A stretch of 64,000 nucleotides of DNA from Elusimicrobiota bacterium (GCA_016180425.1 JACPBF010000010.1:1-64000), one strand, 5' to 3'; positions 7,901-17,408 are shown, counted from the stretch's first letter. Made by a program: numbers and translations. Notes: generated by a model from the sequence alone, not told the origin.

Positions 7901-9148
7901 ATGGATTTTCAAGATTTTTTAGGAAAAAGAAATTTGTTGCAAATGATTGTCTTTGGATTTTTTTTAATTTTATTTACAGGAAATTTTGTTTATTCCGCTT
8001 CTACAAAAACAAAAGTTTTGTTGGGAATTGATGTCTTGCAAAAAGAGAATTTTGAATCTGTTAAAAGTAAAAGGATTGGGTTAGTTACAAATCATACGGG
8101 TGTGGATAGCAGGGGAAAACGGACTGTAGAAATTTTAAAAAATGCTTCTCAAACAAAACTTGTGGCTTTATTTGCGCCAGAACATGGGTTTCGAGGTCAG
8201 CTGGGGCACGGAAGTATAGTTATGGATGAGAGGGATCAAAAAACAGGTATTCTGATTTACAGTTTGTATGGAAAAACAAAAAGGCCAAGCCCAGAAATGT
8301 TAGAGTCCCTGGATGCTGTGGTCTTTGATATTCAAGATATTGGAACTCGGTTTTATACTTATACCACAACCTTAGCTTACCTGTTAGAAGAGTGCGCAAA
8401 AAAAGATATTGAACTGATTGTGTTGGATCGGCCTAACCCAATTAACGGGACTATTGTTGAAGGAGAAGTCCTTCATCCAGAGATCAATCATTTTACCGCT
8501 TATCTTAAAGTGCCTGTTCGGCATGGAATGACAGTAGGAGAGCTTGCGAACTGGTACAATCGAACATCTCATATTAATGCCAGGTTAAAAGTAATTAAAA
8601 TGGAAGGTTGGAAAAGATATTTGTGGTGGGAAGATACAAATTTGAGATTTGTTCCAACCTCGCCTAACATACGAAATTTTGAGGCAGCGCTGCTTTATTC
8701 TGGAATTGGAGCGTTTGAAGCAACTAATGTTTCAGTGGGAAGAGGAACAAAAAAACCATTTAAACTCTTAGGCGCTCCTTGGATGGATGGAGTTCTTATG
8801 GCTGAACGGCTTAATTTTTTTAGTTTACCTGGATTTAAAATTAAGCCTGCTAAATTTGTGCCAAAATACGATCTTTATAAGGGTGAAATGTGTAAAGGCA
8901 TTGAAGTGAGCGTAGAGGATAAAAATAAGGCAAGGCCATTTGACCTTTTTGTGCAATTAGCAGTGATTTTGCGGGACTATTATCCAGATAAATTTATTTT
9001 AAGATGGGAAGAAATAGAGCGGGTCACAGGCTCTAAAGAATTTAAAACATGGCTGGAAATGGGCCACTCTGCTGAAACCATTCTTTTTTTAGTGCATGAA
9101 CGAGCAGCCCAATTTCAAGAAACAGTAAAGCCTTACCTTTTATATTGA
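7901..9148 (+). CDS. namZ: Exported exo-beta-N-acetylmuramidase NamZ (DUF1343)
   Basis: A 415-residue protein of the DUF1343 family, whose characterised member NamZ of Bacillus subtilis removes terminal MurNAc from peptidoglycan fragments. Residues 1-33 form a Sec signal peptide (charged start, a long Leu/Phe core, cleavage near YSA). The mature part has family hallmarks: RIGLVTNHTGVD, FAPEHGFRG, YSLYGKTKRP, DIQDIGTRFYTY and LDRPNPING. It should act in the periplasm or outside the cell. Placed after anmK, it can generate MurNAc for uptake, perhaps by the symporter at 959-2476. No MurNAc kinase is visible in the window, so how free MurNAc enters the pathway is open. Confidence 0.9.
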   Translation: MDFQDFLGKRNLLQMIVFGFFLILFTGNFVYSASTKTKVLLGIDVLQKENFESVKSKRIGLVTNHTGVDSRGKRTVEILKNASQTKLVALFAPEHGFRGQLGHGSIVMDERDQKTGILIYSLYGKTKRPSPEMLESLDAVVFDIQDIGTRFYTYTTTLAYLLEECAKKDIELIVLDRPNPINGTIVEGEVLHPEINHFTAYLKVPVRHGMTVGELANWYNRTSHINARLKVIKMEGWKRYLWWEDTNLRFVPTSPNIRNFEAALLYSGIGAFEATNVSVGRGTKKPFKLLGAPWMDGVLMAERLNFFSLPGFKIKPAKFVPKYDLYKGEMCKGIEVSVEDKNKARPFDLFVQLAVILRDYYPDKFILRWEEIERVTGSKEFKTWLEMGHSAETILFLVHERAAQFQETVKPYLLY

Positions 9149-9357
9149 TCAAAAAATCGTCCCTGTTTGGAGTTTAAAGCGCAAAAAAGGGTGGAGTTAG
9201 TATCTGGGACAGTTGCGGGTGATTAGAAGAGTTGTTTCATCGTAGAGTAGATATAGTCGTCATCTAGCTGGCGAAAAATCAGTTCTGGATGTCGGCTTTC
9301 GTCAGTATGGTAATTTGGACAATGATTATATGAGTGAACTCAAGAATTTGTCTGCGC

Positions 9358-9618
9358 TTAGGATTCGTGTATCCTCTTCTTATATTTGTGAATTTCATCA
9401 TAGATAAACAACGTTTTATCAGCTGGGAATATTCCAGATAAAATAATTTTTCTGTCTTTACGGTAGTCCCAGTTTAGATATGTTGTATTGTCGGAAAAGA
9501 AATTTTCTCCAAGTTGTTGGGCAAGGGTTGTTTTTTCAACCTGGCGAGGACCGGAAATAAATACCATTCTCTCCTTTAAATCCTCTAAGATATATTTTTC
9601 GAGATATCTCTTTAACAT
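9358..9618 (-). pseudogene. Truncated AAA-type ATPase with damaged Walker A
   Basis: This 86-codon remnant matches only the N-terminus of the roughly 400-residue ATPases that carry a C-terminal DUF4143 domain. It reads FISGPRQVEKTT where the intact Walker A is GPRQVGKTT, so the conserved Gly is Glu. A partial Walker B (TLFIYDEIHKYKK) follows, and then the frame ends. The flanking 9149-9357 and 9619-9823 stretches contain no continuation I can recognise. It is a decayed accessory gene between namZ and the lysine genes. Confidence 0.7.
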
Positions 9619-9823
9619 ACTCCTTCCCTAGCCGCAGGCATCCAGAAGATTCTACAAAAGTATAAATTGAAGTCAAACTTTTTCTACTAGGGTATAAAAT
9701 AATGTCCCCTTTTTTATAAGCTAAGAATATTTTTAAGGCTGCCCAATGTCCTATATTTAAAATTTTGCGCATTAGGGTAATGGGGGATTTTTTTGGTTCA
9801 ATCCTAATTATTTTTTCTGACTT

Positions 9824-10987
9824 TTACCAGTGGATTTTTGAGAGGCGTTCTAGAGCGATTTGGATTCTTTCTTTAGGGGTGGTTAAAGCAAAACGGATGT
9901 AGCCTTCTCCTTCTTTGCCAAAGGCTGTGCCGGGTGTAGTAACCAGACAAGATTCTTCAATTAATTTTTCTACAGTTTGGGCTGAGGAAAATCCTTTTGG
10001 GGTTTCTGACCAAAGATAAAAGGTGGCTGTGGGCGTAAAAAGTTTCCAGCCAAGCTTAGCGAGACCTGAAACAAGCAGGTCTCTTCTTTCTTTATAAATT
10101 TTTCTCATCTCTTTCACGCAATCTTGGGAAGAAGATAATGCGGTTGTTCCAGCAACCTGTATCGCTTCAAACACTCCAGAATCAAAATTATCTTTTACTT
10201 TGCCAATCGCAGAAACTAGATGTTCATTTCCACAAAACCAGCCAATGCGCCAGCCTGTCATGTTATAGGTTTTGGAACAGGAATGAAATTCCAGACCCAC
10301 TTCTTTTGCTCCCGGGACATTTAGGAAAGAGATCGGAGGCTTTTCAAAATAGATTTCTGAATAAGCAGCGTCATGGGCAATGATAAAATTGTATTTACGA
10401 GCAAGATCAATAGCTTTTTCAAAATATTTTTCATCCGCTACGCTGGCAGTAGGGTTATTCGGAGAATTTAAAAAAAGTATTTTTGCTTTGCAAAGAATTT
10501 TTTCAGGGATTGCGTTTAAGTCTGGCAAAAAGTTATTTTCTTTTTTTAAAGGAAGAAAGTAAGGAGCGCTGTCTGTAAAGATGGCGCTGGTATTGTAAAC
10601 CGGATATCCTGGGCTGGGGATTAAAACAACTTCTCCTGGATTTACAAAGGCAAAGTGCATGTGAGAAAGGCCATCTTTAGAGCCTATGCAAGCATGGATT
10701 TCTGTTTCTGGGTTTAAAGATACATTAAATCGCTTTAAATACCAGATGCTCACAGCCTTTCTAAAATCTAGGAGACCTGCGCCAAAAGGGTATTGGTGAT
10801 GTTTGGGGTTTAAGAGAGCCTTTTGCCCTGCTTGAATAATATGTTTGGGCGTGGGAATATCTGGATCCCCGACCCCAAATGAGATAATATCTTTGCCTTC
10901 CTCAATCGCTTTTTTCTTTTTTTTGTCTATTTCCGCAAAAGGATAGGGCGGGAGTTTTTGAAGTTTTTGGCTAATCTCAAATTCCAT
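9824..10987 (-). CDS. dapL: LL-diaminopimelate aminotransferase
   Basis: DapL makes LL-diaminopimelate directly from tetrahydrodipicolinate and glutamate, bypassing the succinylase and acetylase branches. The 387-residue class I/II PLP enzyme shows GVGDPDIPTP, the DapL-typical CIGSKDGLSH (residues 100-109), SPNNPT at 175-180, and the PLP lysine Lys239 in SCSKTYNMTGWRIG. It is last in a minus-strand run lysA-dapF-dapA-dapB-FAH-membrane protein-dapL, overlapping the preceding gene by 11 nt. No dapC, dapD or dapE is present, so the DapL route is complete here apart from aspartate kinase and semialdehyde dehydrogenase. Another aminotransferase specificity is possible but unlikely in this context. 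Confidence 0.93.
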   Translation of the reverse strand: MEFEISQKLQKLPPYPFAEIDKKKKKAIEEGKDIISFGVGDPDIPTPKHIIQAGQKALLNPKHHQYPFGAGLLDFRKAVSIWYLKRFNVSLNPETEIHACIGSKDGLSHMHFAFVNPGEVVLIPSPGYPVYNTSAIFTDSAPYFLPLKKENNFLPDLNAIPEKILCKAKILFLNSPNNPTASVADEKYFEKAIDLARKYNFIIAHDAAYSEIYFEKPPISFLNVPGAKEVGLEFHSCSKTYNMTGWRIGWFCGNEHLVSAIGKVKDNFDSGVFEAIQVAGTTALSSSQDCVKEMRKIYKERRDLLVSGLAKLGWKLFTPTATFYLWSETPKGFSSAQTVEKLIEESCLVTTPGTAFGKEGEGYIRFALTTPKERIQIALERLSKIHW

Positions 10988-11396
10988 TTTTTTTATTTTC
11001 TTCTCTTTCTTTTAATTTTGGTAAATCTTTAAAAACCCACCAGATCCCTACCACTAATGCGATGGTTAAAATAAGAGCTGCCCCATTGCCAATAAATCCT
11101 GAAAAAATTCCCATTTCATAAGGGTATCCTAGCCAGCCAAAATCTTGCAAAGTTTTGGAGGTGAAGGCTACTTCTAAAGCTGGTATTATTTTTTGAAAAA
11201 TGCCTCCTTCAAAGACAAGTAAAGTCCAAAGCAGCCAAAATAAAACCCCTATGACAAATATCACAAGAATAATCATGGAAGCAAAGTGAGCCGGGTCATA
11301 AATAGGTTCATTTGGATCTTCTTCATCAGAAAAATAATAGGAAAATTCCTGCCAGAATTTTTTTAACAGTTCTAAAATTTTTATTTTCCAATCCAT
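10977..11396 (-). CDS. Small membrane protein with two transmembrane helices, unknown
   Basis: A 139-residue protein with two strong hydrophobic helices (about residues 41-65 and 103-121), a charged amphipathic N-terminus and a Lys/Glu-rich C-terminal tail. I do not recognise the family. It overlaps dapL by 11 nt and follows the FAH-family gene by 6 nt, so it is firmly part of the lysine operon. A role in transport or as an accessory to the pathway is conceivable, but there is no motif to support it. Confidence 0.75.
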   Translation of the reverse strand: MDWKIKILELLKKFWQEFSYYFSDEEDPNEPIYDPAHFASMIILVIFVIGVLFWLLWTLLVFEGGIFQKIIPALEVAFTSKTLQDFGWLGYPYEMGIFSGFIGNGAALILTIALVVGIWWVFKDLPKLKEREENKKNGI

Positions 11397-11402
11397 AGAT
11401 TT

Positions 11403-12167
11403 TTATTCTACAAAATTTCGCAAGATTCCAATTCCTTCAATGCGAATGTCAATCATGTCTCCATGTTGCATGGGTCCAATTCCCGGAGGAGTTCCTGTAG
11501 AGACAATATCCCCAGGCTCAAGGGTCATGACACTAGATATAAAAGAGATGAGGCGAGGAATATCAAAAATCATGTTGCTTGTTTTGCCATTTTGCTTTAG
11601 TTCACCATTTAGATAAGATTCCACTACCAGTTCCGAGGGTTCTAAGTCTGTCACAATCCAAGGGCCAATCGCAGAAAAGGTATCAAAACCTTTAGCCCTT
11701 GTCCACTGACCATCTTTTTTTTGTAAATCTCGCGCAGTGACATCGTTAAAACAGGTATAACCCAAAATAACATCTTTGGCTGCTTCTGGTAGAATATTTT
11801 TTGTTTTTTTCTTGATAACCACAGCCAGCTCTGCTTCATAATCTACTCTGGAAGAGGTTTTTGGAAGTTGAATTAATTCTTCTGGCCCAATCACACTGCT
11901 GGCAGGTTTTAAAAAAATCAGAGGATCCTCTGGAGGAATGTGCCCCATTTCTTTAGCGTGTTCCTTATAATTGACCCCTACAGCAACAATTTTTGTAGGG
12001 AGAACAGGGGGGCACAATTTAACTTCGTTAAAAGGGATTTCTTCTTCCCCTATTTCATAGGTGGAAAATGGATTAGGGCTAATTGCTTGGACTTGATGAT
12101 TTTTTACAATCCCATACTTCCATTCATCAGCAGACTGGTCTTTGAGAATAAAACGACAGAAAATCAT
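11403..12167 (-). CDS. Fumarylacetoacetate hydrolase (FAH) family protein
   Basis: A 254-residue FAH-domain protein, a family of Mg2+-dependent C-C hydrolases, decarboxylases and keto-enol tautomerases acting on small keto acids. Core motifs are present: VGVNYKEHAKEMG, DPLIFLKPAS, VDYEAELAVV (with the Glu metal ligands), ARDLQKKDGQW and STGTPPGIG. It lies between dapB and a membrane protein in the lysine operon. Bacterial relatives include acylpyruvases and oxaloacetate tautomerase; the latter would fit clean-up of oxaloacetate enol near aspartate-family metabolism. The exact substrate cannot be read from sequence. Confidence 0.88.
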   Translation of the reverse strand: MIFCRFILKDQSADEWKYGIVKNHQVQAISPNPFSTYEIGEEEIPFNEVKLCPPVLPTKIVAVGVNYKEHAKEMGHIPPEDPLIFLKPASSVIGPEELIQLPKTSSRVDYEAELAVVIKKKTKNILPEAAKDVILGYTCFNDVTARDLQKKDGQWTRAKGFDTFSAIGPWIVTDLEPSELVVESYLNGELKQNGKTSNMIFDIPRLISFISSVMTLEPGDIVSTGTPPGIGPMQHGDMIDIRIEGIGILRNFVE

Positions 12168-12187
12168 TTTTTAGCGCCAACACATTT

Positions 12188-12976
12188 TTAACGCAGGACT
12201 TCTTTCATGGAATAAAGAGACGGTTTCTGACGGCTAATCCATTCTGCGGCATGTAATGCGCCAGTAGCAAAGGCATCTCTGGATGAGGCTCTATGGGTGA
12301 GTTCCAGCCTTTCCCCTTGGGAAGCAAAAAGCACCGTGTGATCTCCCACAATATCTCCTGCTCGCACAGAATGAATTCCAATCTCTTTATCTTTTCTTTT
12401 GCCCACATTGCCTTTGCGTCCATAGATCAGGTCATCTTCAAAATCTCTTTTTAGTTCCTCTACAAGTTCTTTAGCTAAGGTTAGCGCGGTTCCAGAAGGA
12501 GCATCTTTTTTTTGGTTATGATGAGCTTCAATAATTTCAATGTCATAGTTGGGCAATTTGCGACCTATTATTTTTGCGATTTCAAACATGAGATTGACTC
12601 CCACGCTCATGTTTGAAGAAATGAGGATCGGCATTTTTTTAGAAATTTTTTGAATAAAGTCAGTTTCTTCTTTGGAAAAACCTGTGGTTCCAATCACTGC
12701 CCGAACCCTATTCCAATTTTTAATGATTCTTAAATGAGAAAGCGTAGCTTCTGGAGAGGTAAAATCAATTAAAACATCGAATTCTTCTTTAAAGAGTTCC
12801 AGATGAGCTTGAATGGTAATGGTCCCATCTAAAATTTTTTTACCTATGGAAGGGTGATTTTGAGATTCAAGAGCTCCAATAATTTTAAATTTTGGATTTT
12901 TAGATGCAAGCTCTAAAATTCTAGAGCCCATTCTTCCCGCAGCGCCGCTCACGATAATTTTAATCATTGGAGGCAC
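12188..12976 (-). CDS. dapB: 4-hydroxy-tetrahydrodipicolinate reductase
   Basis: DapB reduces the dihydrodipicolinate-level intermediate made by DapA to tetrahydrodipicolinate with NAD(P)H. It is 262 residues, normal for the family. The N-terminal dinucleotide loop reads SGAAGRMGSRI, and the substrate and catalytic segment is EAHHNQKKDAPSGTA, with the paired His, the Lys and the SGT loop. GRKGNVGKR lies in the C-terminal domain. It overlaps dapA by 13 nt. Its product feeds DapL at the end of the same operon. Confidence 0.96.
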   Translation of the reverse strand: MPPMIKIIVSGAAGRMGSRILELASKNPKFKIIGALESQNHPSIGKKILDGTITIQAHLELFKEEFDVLIDFTSPEATLSHLRIIKNWNRVRAVIGTTGFSKEETDFIQKISKKMPILISSNMSVGVNLMFEIAKIIGRKLPNYDIEIIEAHHNQKKDAPSGTALTLAKELVEELKRDFEDDLIYGRKGNVGKRKDKEIGIHSVRAGDIVGDHTVLFASQGERLELTHRASSRDAFATGALHAAEWISRQKPSLYSMKEVLR

Positions 12977-13848
12977 CCAACATTTTTTAATTCTTCAATT
13001 AATTTTTCCTTATTTTTTTCATCCATTGCGCACAGGGGAAGCCTAAAGTTAGAGCTGCAGATTCCTAAAATTCCCATTGCGGTTTTTATGGGGATAGGAT
13101 TTGTTTCCAGCAAAAGAGCTTTCATTAAAGGGAACATTTTATAATGAATTTTTTGCGCTTTTTCTAATTGGCCTTGTTTAAAAAATGAGCAGAGGTCATA
13201 GGTATCTTTTGGCGCGATATTGGCTAAAACAGAAATTACTCCCTTACCTCCTACGGAAAGGATAGGTAAAGTAAGAGAATCGTCCCCAGAAAGGATTGTA
13301 AAGTTTTCCCTATCTTTTAGAGATGCGGCAATTTCACTGACCTGATCCAAATTGCCGGAAGATTCTTTGATGCCAACAATGTTTTTATTTTTTTCAACCA
13401 GTTGAATTAAGGTAGAAGGCAGCATATTAATGCCAGTTCTGCCCGGGATATTATAGACGATGATTGGCAAAGAAACTTTTTTACATACAGCTGAAAAGTG
13501 CTGAATCACCCCGCTCTGGGTGGGTTTATTGTAATAGGGAACAATCAGCAAGCTCGCGTCCGCCCCTGCCTCTTTTGCATGCTGGGTCAGTTCAATGGTT
13601 TCTTGGGTAGAGTTAGAGCCTGTGCCTGCAATGACTGGAATTTTTTTTCCAGCTTCTTTAACCACAATCTCAATCACCCGCGCATGTTCTTTGTGGGTCA
13701 TGGTGGCGGATTCTCCGGTGCTGCCGCAGGGTACCAGACCTTCGGTTTTATTCTCTATGTGGTAATGAACCAGTTCTTTTAGTTTTTCTTCGTCTATTCC
13801 ATCATCTTTAAATGGCGTAACTAAAGCTACGCAGGAACCATAAAACAT
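12964..13848 (-). CDS. dapA: 4-hydroxy-tetrahydrodipicolinate synthase
   Basis: DapA condenses pyruvate with aspartate semialdehyde, the first committed step to DAP and lysine. The 294-residue TIM barrel carries the Schiff-base lysine Lys161 in GIKESSGN, Tyr132 in YNIPGRTG, and Tyr106 in PYYNKPT, together with CGSTGESATM. Length and all catalytic residues are normal. Its start shares a base with the dapF stop, and its end overlaps dapB. Feedback inhibition by lysine cannot be judged from sequence. Confidence 0.96.
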   Translation of the reverse strand: MFYGSCVALVTPFKDDGIDEEKLKELVHYHIENKTEGLVPCGSTGESATMTHKEHARVIEIVVKEAGKKIPVIAGTGSNSTQETIELTQHAKEAGADASLLIVPYYNKPTQSGVIQHFSAVCKKVSLPIIVYNIPGRTGINMLPSTLIQLVEKNKNIVGIKESSGNLDQVSEIAASLKDRENFTILSGDDSLTLPILSVGGKGVISVLANIAPKDTYDLCSFFKQGQLEKAQKIHYKMFPLMKALLLETNPIPIKTAMGILGICSSNFRLPLCAMDEKNKEKLIEELKNVGCLQ

Positions 13849-14669
13849 TAAAGTTCAATCTCTCCTTTATAGCACACTTTTACCGGACCTTCTAAAAAGA
13901 CATCCGTGAATGTGTTATCTTCTTTTTTATGAAAATGAATTTTTAAGGTCTCTCCTCCTTTGGTTAGGCAGGATACCGGCGATTCTACCAAATTTTTAGT
14001 GGCGCAAATTAAAGAAGATGCCACCACCCCTGTGCCGCAGGCTAAAGTTTCACCTTCCACGCCTCGTTCATAAGTTCTAACCATAAGACAATGGAGGTCT
14101 TTATGTTCAACAAAATTCACATTGGTTCCAGCTGGGGCAAATTCTCTGTGATAGCGGATCGCTCGTCCAAGATCTTCCACTTGAGTTTTGTCTGTATCTG
14201 TAACGATCAAAACCACGTGAGGGACCCCTGTATTGATAAAAGAAATATGGAGCTCTTTTGCTTCCTCTAACTTTAGGGGGAAATCTAGTTTTAAATCTTT
14301 AGGTTTGGACATTTGCAATTTTACAAAGTCCTGGTCAATCTCCGCGGAAAGGATCCCAGCGTCAGTTAAAAAAGTCATTTTTTCCGGAGCTATGCCCAGA
14401 AGAAACGCGAATCTGGCGATACAGCGCGCTCCGTTCCCGCACATTTCTGCTCTGGAACCATCCGCGTTGAAATAGATCATGCGAAAATGAGCCTCTTGGG
14501 TTTTTTCTAAGACAAGCATTCCATCTGCGCCTATAGAAAATTTGCGATCACAAACATTTTTTGCGATCAAATTGTAATTTTTGGGAAGGTTCTCTTTACG
14601 ATTGTCAAAAAGAACAAAATCATTTCCTCCGCCGCTCATCTTATAAAATGAGAGTAGTTTATTGTTCAT
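13848..14669 (-). CDS. dapF: Diaminopimelate epimerase
   Basis: DapF converts LL-DAP to meso-DAP, used both in peptidoglycan and as lysine precursor. The 273-residue protein has two mirrored halves, each with a catalytic Cys: Cys77 in AEMCGNGARC and the second in LACGTGVVA. SGGGNDFVLFDN near the N-terminus is also typical. It overlaps lysA by 11 nt and dapA by one base, so the four pathway genes are tightly coupled. Confidence 0.96.
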   Translation of the reverse strand: MNNKLLSFYKMSGGGNDFVLFDNRKENLPKNYNLIAKNVCDRKFSIGADGMLVLEKTQEAHFRMIYFNADGSRAEMCGNGARCIARFAFLLGIAPEKMTFLTDAGILSAEIDQDFVKLQMSKPKDLKLDFPLKLEEAKELHISFINTGVPHVVLIVTDTDKTQVEDLGRAIRYHREFAPAGTNVNFVEHKDLHCLMVRTYERGVEGETLACGTGVVASSLICATKNLVESPVSCLTKGGETLKIHFHKKEDNTFTDVFLEGPVKVCYKGEIEL

Positions 14670-15906
14670 GGCAGACTAAATCTAAGAAATTTTCTCTTCT
14701 TCTAATCACAGAATATTTTTTTCCTTTAACTAAAACTTCAGCAGAGCGGGGTCGGGAGTTGTACTGGGAAGACATTGCAAAGCCGTACGCTCCTGTATTT
14801 TTTATTGCCAAGAGATCATTTTGTTCTGGAATTTCTAAATTTCTGTTTCTGGCAAAATAATCTCCAGATTCACAGACCGGTCCTACCACATCCACTGTTT
14901 TTTTTGCCCTATTTTTTGATTCTACAGGGACAATTTCGTGATAAGCGTCATAAAGCGCGGGTCTAGCCAAGTCGTTCATGGCAGCATCCACAATGATGAA
15001 AGTCTTTGTTCCGCTCTTTTTTCTATAAAGAACTTTTGTCACTAAGATTCCAGCATTCCCCACTAAAAATCTTCCTGGCTCAAACAGTAAAGTTAGGTTT
15101 CTACCTTTAAGATGCGGAGTGAATGCTTTTGATAACTCTTGAGGCGAAGGCGGATTTTCTTTATCATAGCAAATGCCAAGGCCCCCGCCTACATCCAGAT
15201 GAGAAATTTTAATTCCCGCTTTGGCTAGTTCGTCCACGTAATTTAGCAATGTTTTCAGCAAAGTTACAAATGGAGCGGTGGAAGTAATTTGAGAGCCAAT
15301 GTGAGCCTGGATACCTTGAATTGAGATATTTTTAAGAGATTGAGCGGTTTTATAAGCTTCAAAAATAAACTTTTTATGAATGCCAAATTTGTTTTCCGCT
15401 TTGCCGGTGGTAATATGCTGGTGGGTGCCTGCATCCACATCCGGGTTCACTCGAATTGCAATGGGCGCTTTTTTACCCATGGCCTTTGCAACGCTGTTTA
15501 AAACTTTTAGCTCTTCTAAAGATTCCACGTTAAAGGCAAGAATATTTTTTTTAAGAGCAATGCGCATCTCGCTTTGAGTTTTTCCTACTCCTGAGAAAAC
15601 TATTTTTTTTGGGTTAAAACCAGCAAGCAGGGCTCTATAAAGCTCCCCGCCGGAAACAATATCGCTGCCTGCGCCTTCTTGGCGCAAAGTCTTTGCAATA
15701 GTCAGATTGCTGTTTGCTTTTAAAGCGTAACAAATGAGGTGGGGAAAAAAAGAAAAAGCAAGATCAAATTTTCTGAAATTTTCAATCATTTGAGTTTGGC
15801 TGTATAGGTAGAGCGGGGTGCCGAACTTCTCCGCAATTTCTTCTACCTTTACTCCCTCAATATAAAGAGAATTTTTAATAGTTTTAAACATGGATAACAA
15901 ATTCAA
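14659..15906 (-). CDS. lysA: Diaminopimelate decarboxylase
   Basis: LysA removes CO2 from meso-DAP to give L-lysine. The 415-residue fold-type III PLP enzyme has the cofactor lysine Lys63 in CYALKANSN, the glycine loop DVGGGLGICY, the phosphate-binding EPGRFLVGNAG and the C-terminal GPVCESGDY with the catalytic Cys. The start at 15906 gives MNLLSM; an internal ATG at 15891 is an equally good start. It heads the dap run. The 143-nt gap to argH (15907-16049) contains no gene I can see and may hold the operon promoter. Confidence 0.95.
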   Translation of the reverse strand: MNLLSMFKTIKNSLYIEGVKVEEIAEKFGTPLYLYSQTQMIENFRKFDLAFSFFPHLICYALKANSNLTIAKTLRQEGAGSDIVSGGELYRALLAGFNPKKIVFSGVGKTQSEMRIALKKNILAFNVESLEELKVLNSVAKAMGKKAPIAIRVNPDVDAGTHQHITTGKAENKFGIHKKFIFEAYKTAQSLKNISIQGIQAHIGSQITSTAPFVTLLKTLLNYVDELAKAGIKISHLDVGGGLGICYDKENPPSPQELSKAFTPHLKGRNLTLLFEPGRFLVGNAGILVTKVLYRKKSGTKTFIIVDAAMNDLARPALYDAYHEIVPVESKNRAKKTVDVVGPVCESGDYFARNRNLEIPEQNDLLAIKNTGAYGFAMSSQYNSRPRSAEVLVKGKKYSVIRRRENFLDLVCHEQ

Positions 15907-16049
15907 ATTTTAGCATTTTTAGTAACCTATTTTTGACACTGCTTTAAAGTGGTTGGGTAGCGGGCCTGCTGCCTGTTTTATAAATTGTTTCATTTCATTG
16001 AATCGTAAAAATCACTGTAATATACAGACTGTAGAATAATCGGGTTAGT

Positions 16050-17375
16050 TTATTTTAAGAGAGATTTGAGTTTACTGATCTGGGTAGTTAAGGCATTGAC
16101 TCCTGTGCCGCCATAGGAGTTTTTGAATTGCGCTGCTTTTTGGGGAGACAAAATCTGAAACAGATCTTTCTCAAAGAGCTGAGAGAAAGATTTTAGTTCT
16201 GACAGGCTTAAATCTTTGAAATCTTTGTTTTCTGCCAACATACTTTTTACAATTTTGGAAACAATCGCATGAGCTTTTCTAAATGGCATTCCTTTTTTTG
16301 CAAGGTAATCCGCAACTTCCGTCGAGAGCAGGAACCCTTTATGACAAGATTCTTCCATTTTTTTGCTATTGACCGTTAATGTCTCAAAAATCTGGCTGGC
16401 AAGCAACAGAGATGAAAGAGTAGTATCCGCTGTATCGAAAAGCGGGGGTTTATCTTCCTGAAGATCTCTGTTGTAGGAAAGGGGCTGCCCTTTTATAAGC
16501 GTTAGGAGTTCTGTAATGTTGCCAATTGAGCGACTCGCTTTTCCTCTTAAAAGTTCCAGCGCATCTGGGTTCCGTTTTTGGGGCATGATGGAGGATCCGG
16601 ATGTGAATGGATCCGCCAATGTGATGTAATTAAATTCTTGGCTGGACCAAATAATGAATTCCTCTGCAAGCCGGGAGAGATGAACCATGAGGAGCGCGGA
16701 ACTAAAATTAAAATCCAGAATAAAATCTCTATCTGAGACGGTATCTATGGAATTTTCAGTGACTCTAGAAAATCCTAGAAGTTTGGCGGTTTCATTCCGG
16801 TCTATGGAAAAGGTAGTTCCAGCCATTGCACAGGCTCCAAGAGGACATTCATCCAGTCGTTTCAATAAATCCAGAAATCTGCTTTTATCCCTTTCCAGCA
16901 TCCAGGCATAGGCTAAAATGTGGTGGGCAAAAAAAATTGGCTGACCGTGCTGCAGATGGGTAAAGCCAGGCATGACAGTTTTTTGATTTTTAATGGCGCA
17001 GTTTAAAATTCCATTTTGCGTTTGTTTGATTTGTTCAATGATTTTTTTGGCAATGTCCCGGACGTAAAGTTTAAGATCCAGCGCCACTTGGTCGTTTCTG
17101 GAGCGGGCTGTGTGCATTTTTTTCCCCACCTCTCCAATTCTTTTCACCAGTTCATTTTCAATGGCAAAGTGGATATCTTCTGCTTTAGGAATTGTTTTTC
17201 CTTTTTCTAAATCCCTTTGAATCGCCTCAAGACCCGCAATGATTTTTTTAGAATCTGAAACCGGAATGATTTTTTGGCTAGCCAGCATTGCGACATGCGC
17301 GATAGAGCCTTGAATGTCGTAGGGGGCGAGCCGTTGGTCAAATGAAAAAGAGGAGATATAGTCTTGCGGGATCAT
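16050..17375 (-). CDS. argH: Argininosuccinate lyase
   Basis: ArgH splits argininosuccinate to arginine and fumarate. It is a 441-residue member of the fumarase/aspartase superfamily, with the signature loop GSSIMPQKRNPD holding the catalytic Ser, and TARSRNDQVA and GFTHLQHGQP nearer the N-terminus. It is slightly shorter than E. coli ArgH (457) but complete. It lies 33 nt downstream of argG, forming the last two arginine steps as one unit. Confidence 0.96.
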   Translation of the reverse strand: MIPQDYISSFSFDQRLAPYDIQGSIAHVAMLASQKIIPVSDSKKIIAGLEAIQRDLEKGKTIPKAEDIHFAIENELVKRIGEVGKKMHTARSRNDQVALDLKLYVRDIAKKIIEQIKQTQNGILNCAIKNQKTVMPGFTHLQHGQPIFFAHHILAYAWMLERDKSRFLDLLKRLDECPLGACAMAGTTFSIDRNETAKLLGFSRVTENSIDTVSDRDFILDFNFSSALLMVHLSRLAEEFIIWSSQEFNYITLADPFTSGSSIMPQKRNPDALELLRGKASRSIGNITELLTLIKGQPLSYNRDLQEDKPPLFDTADTTLSSLLLASQIFETLTVNSKKMEESCHKGFLLSTEVADYLAKKGMPFRKAHAIVSKIVKSMLAENKDFKDLSLSELKSFSQLFEKDLFQILSPQKAAQFKNSYGGTGVNALTTQISKLKSLLK

Positions 17376-17408
17376 TTGGTTTTTAAAAAAAATTTAGAAT
17401 GTTGGGGA

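Noticed and set aside
9536-9772. 78-codon minus-strand frame overlapping the ATPase remnant
   Set aside because: Overlaps a recognisable Walker-motif frame and has no family features of its own; a shadow.
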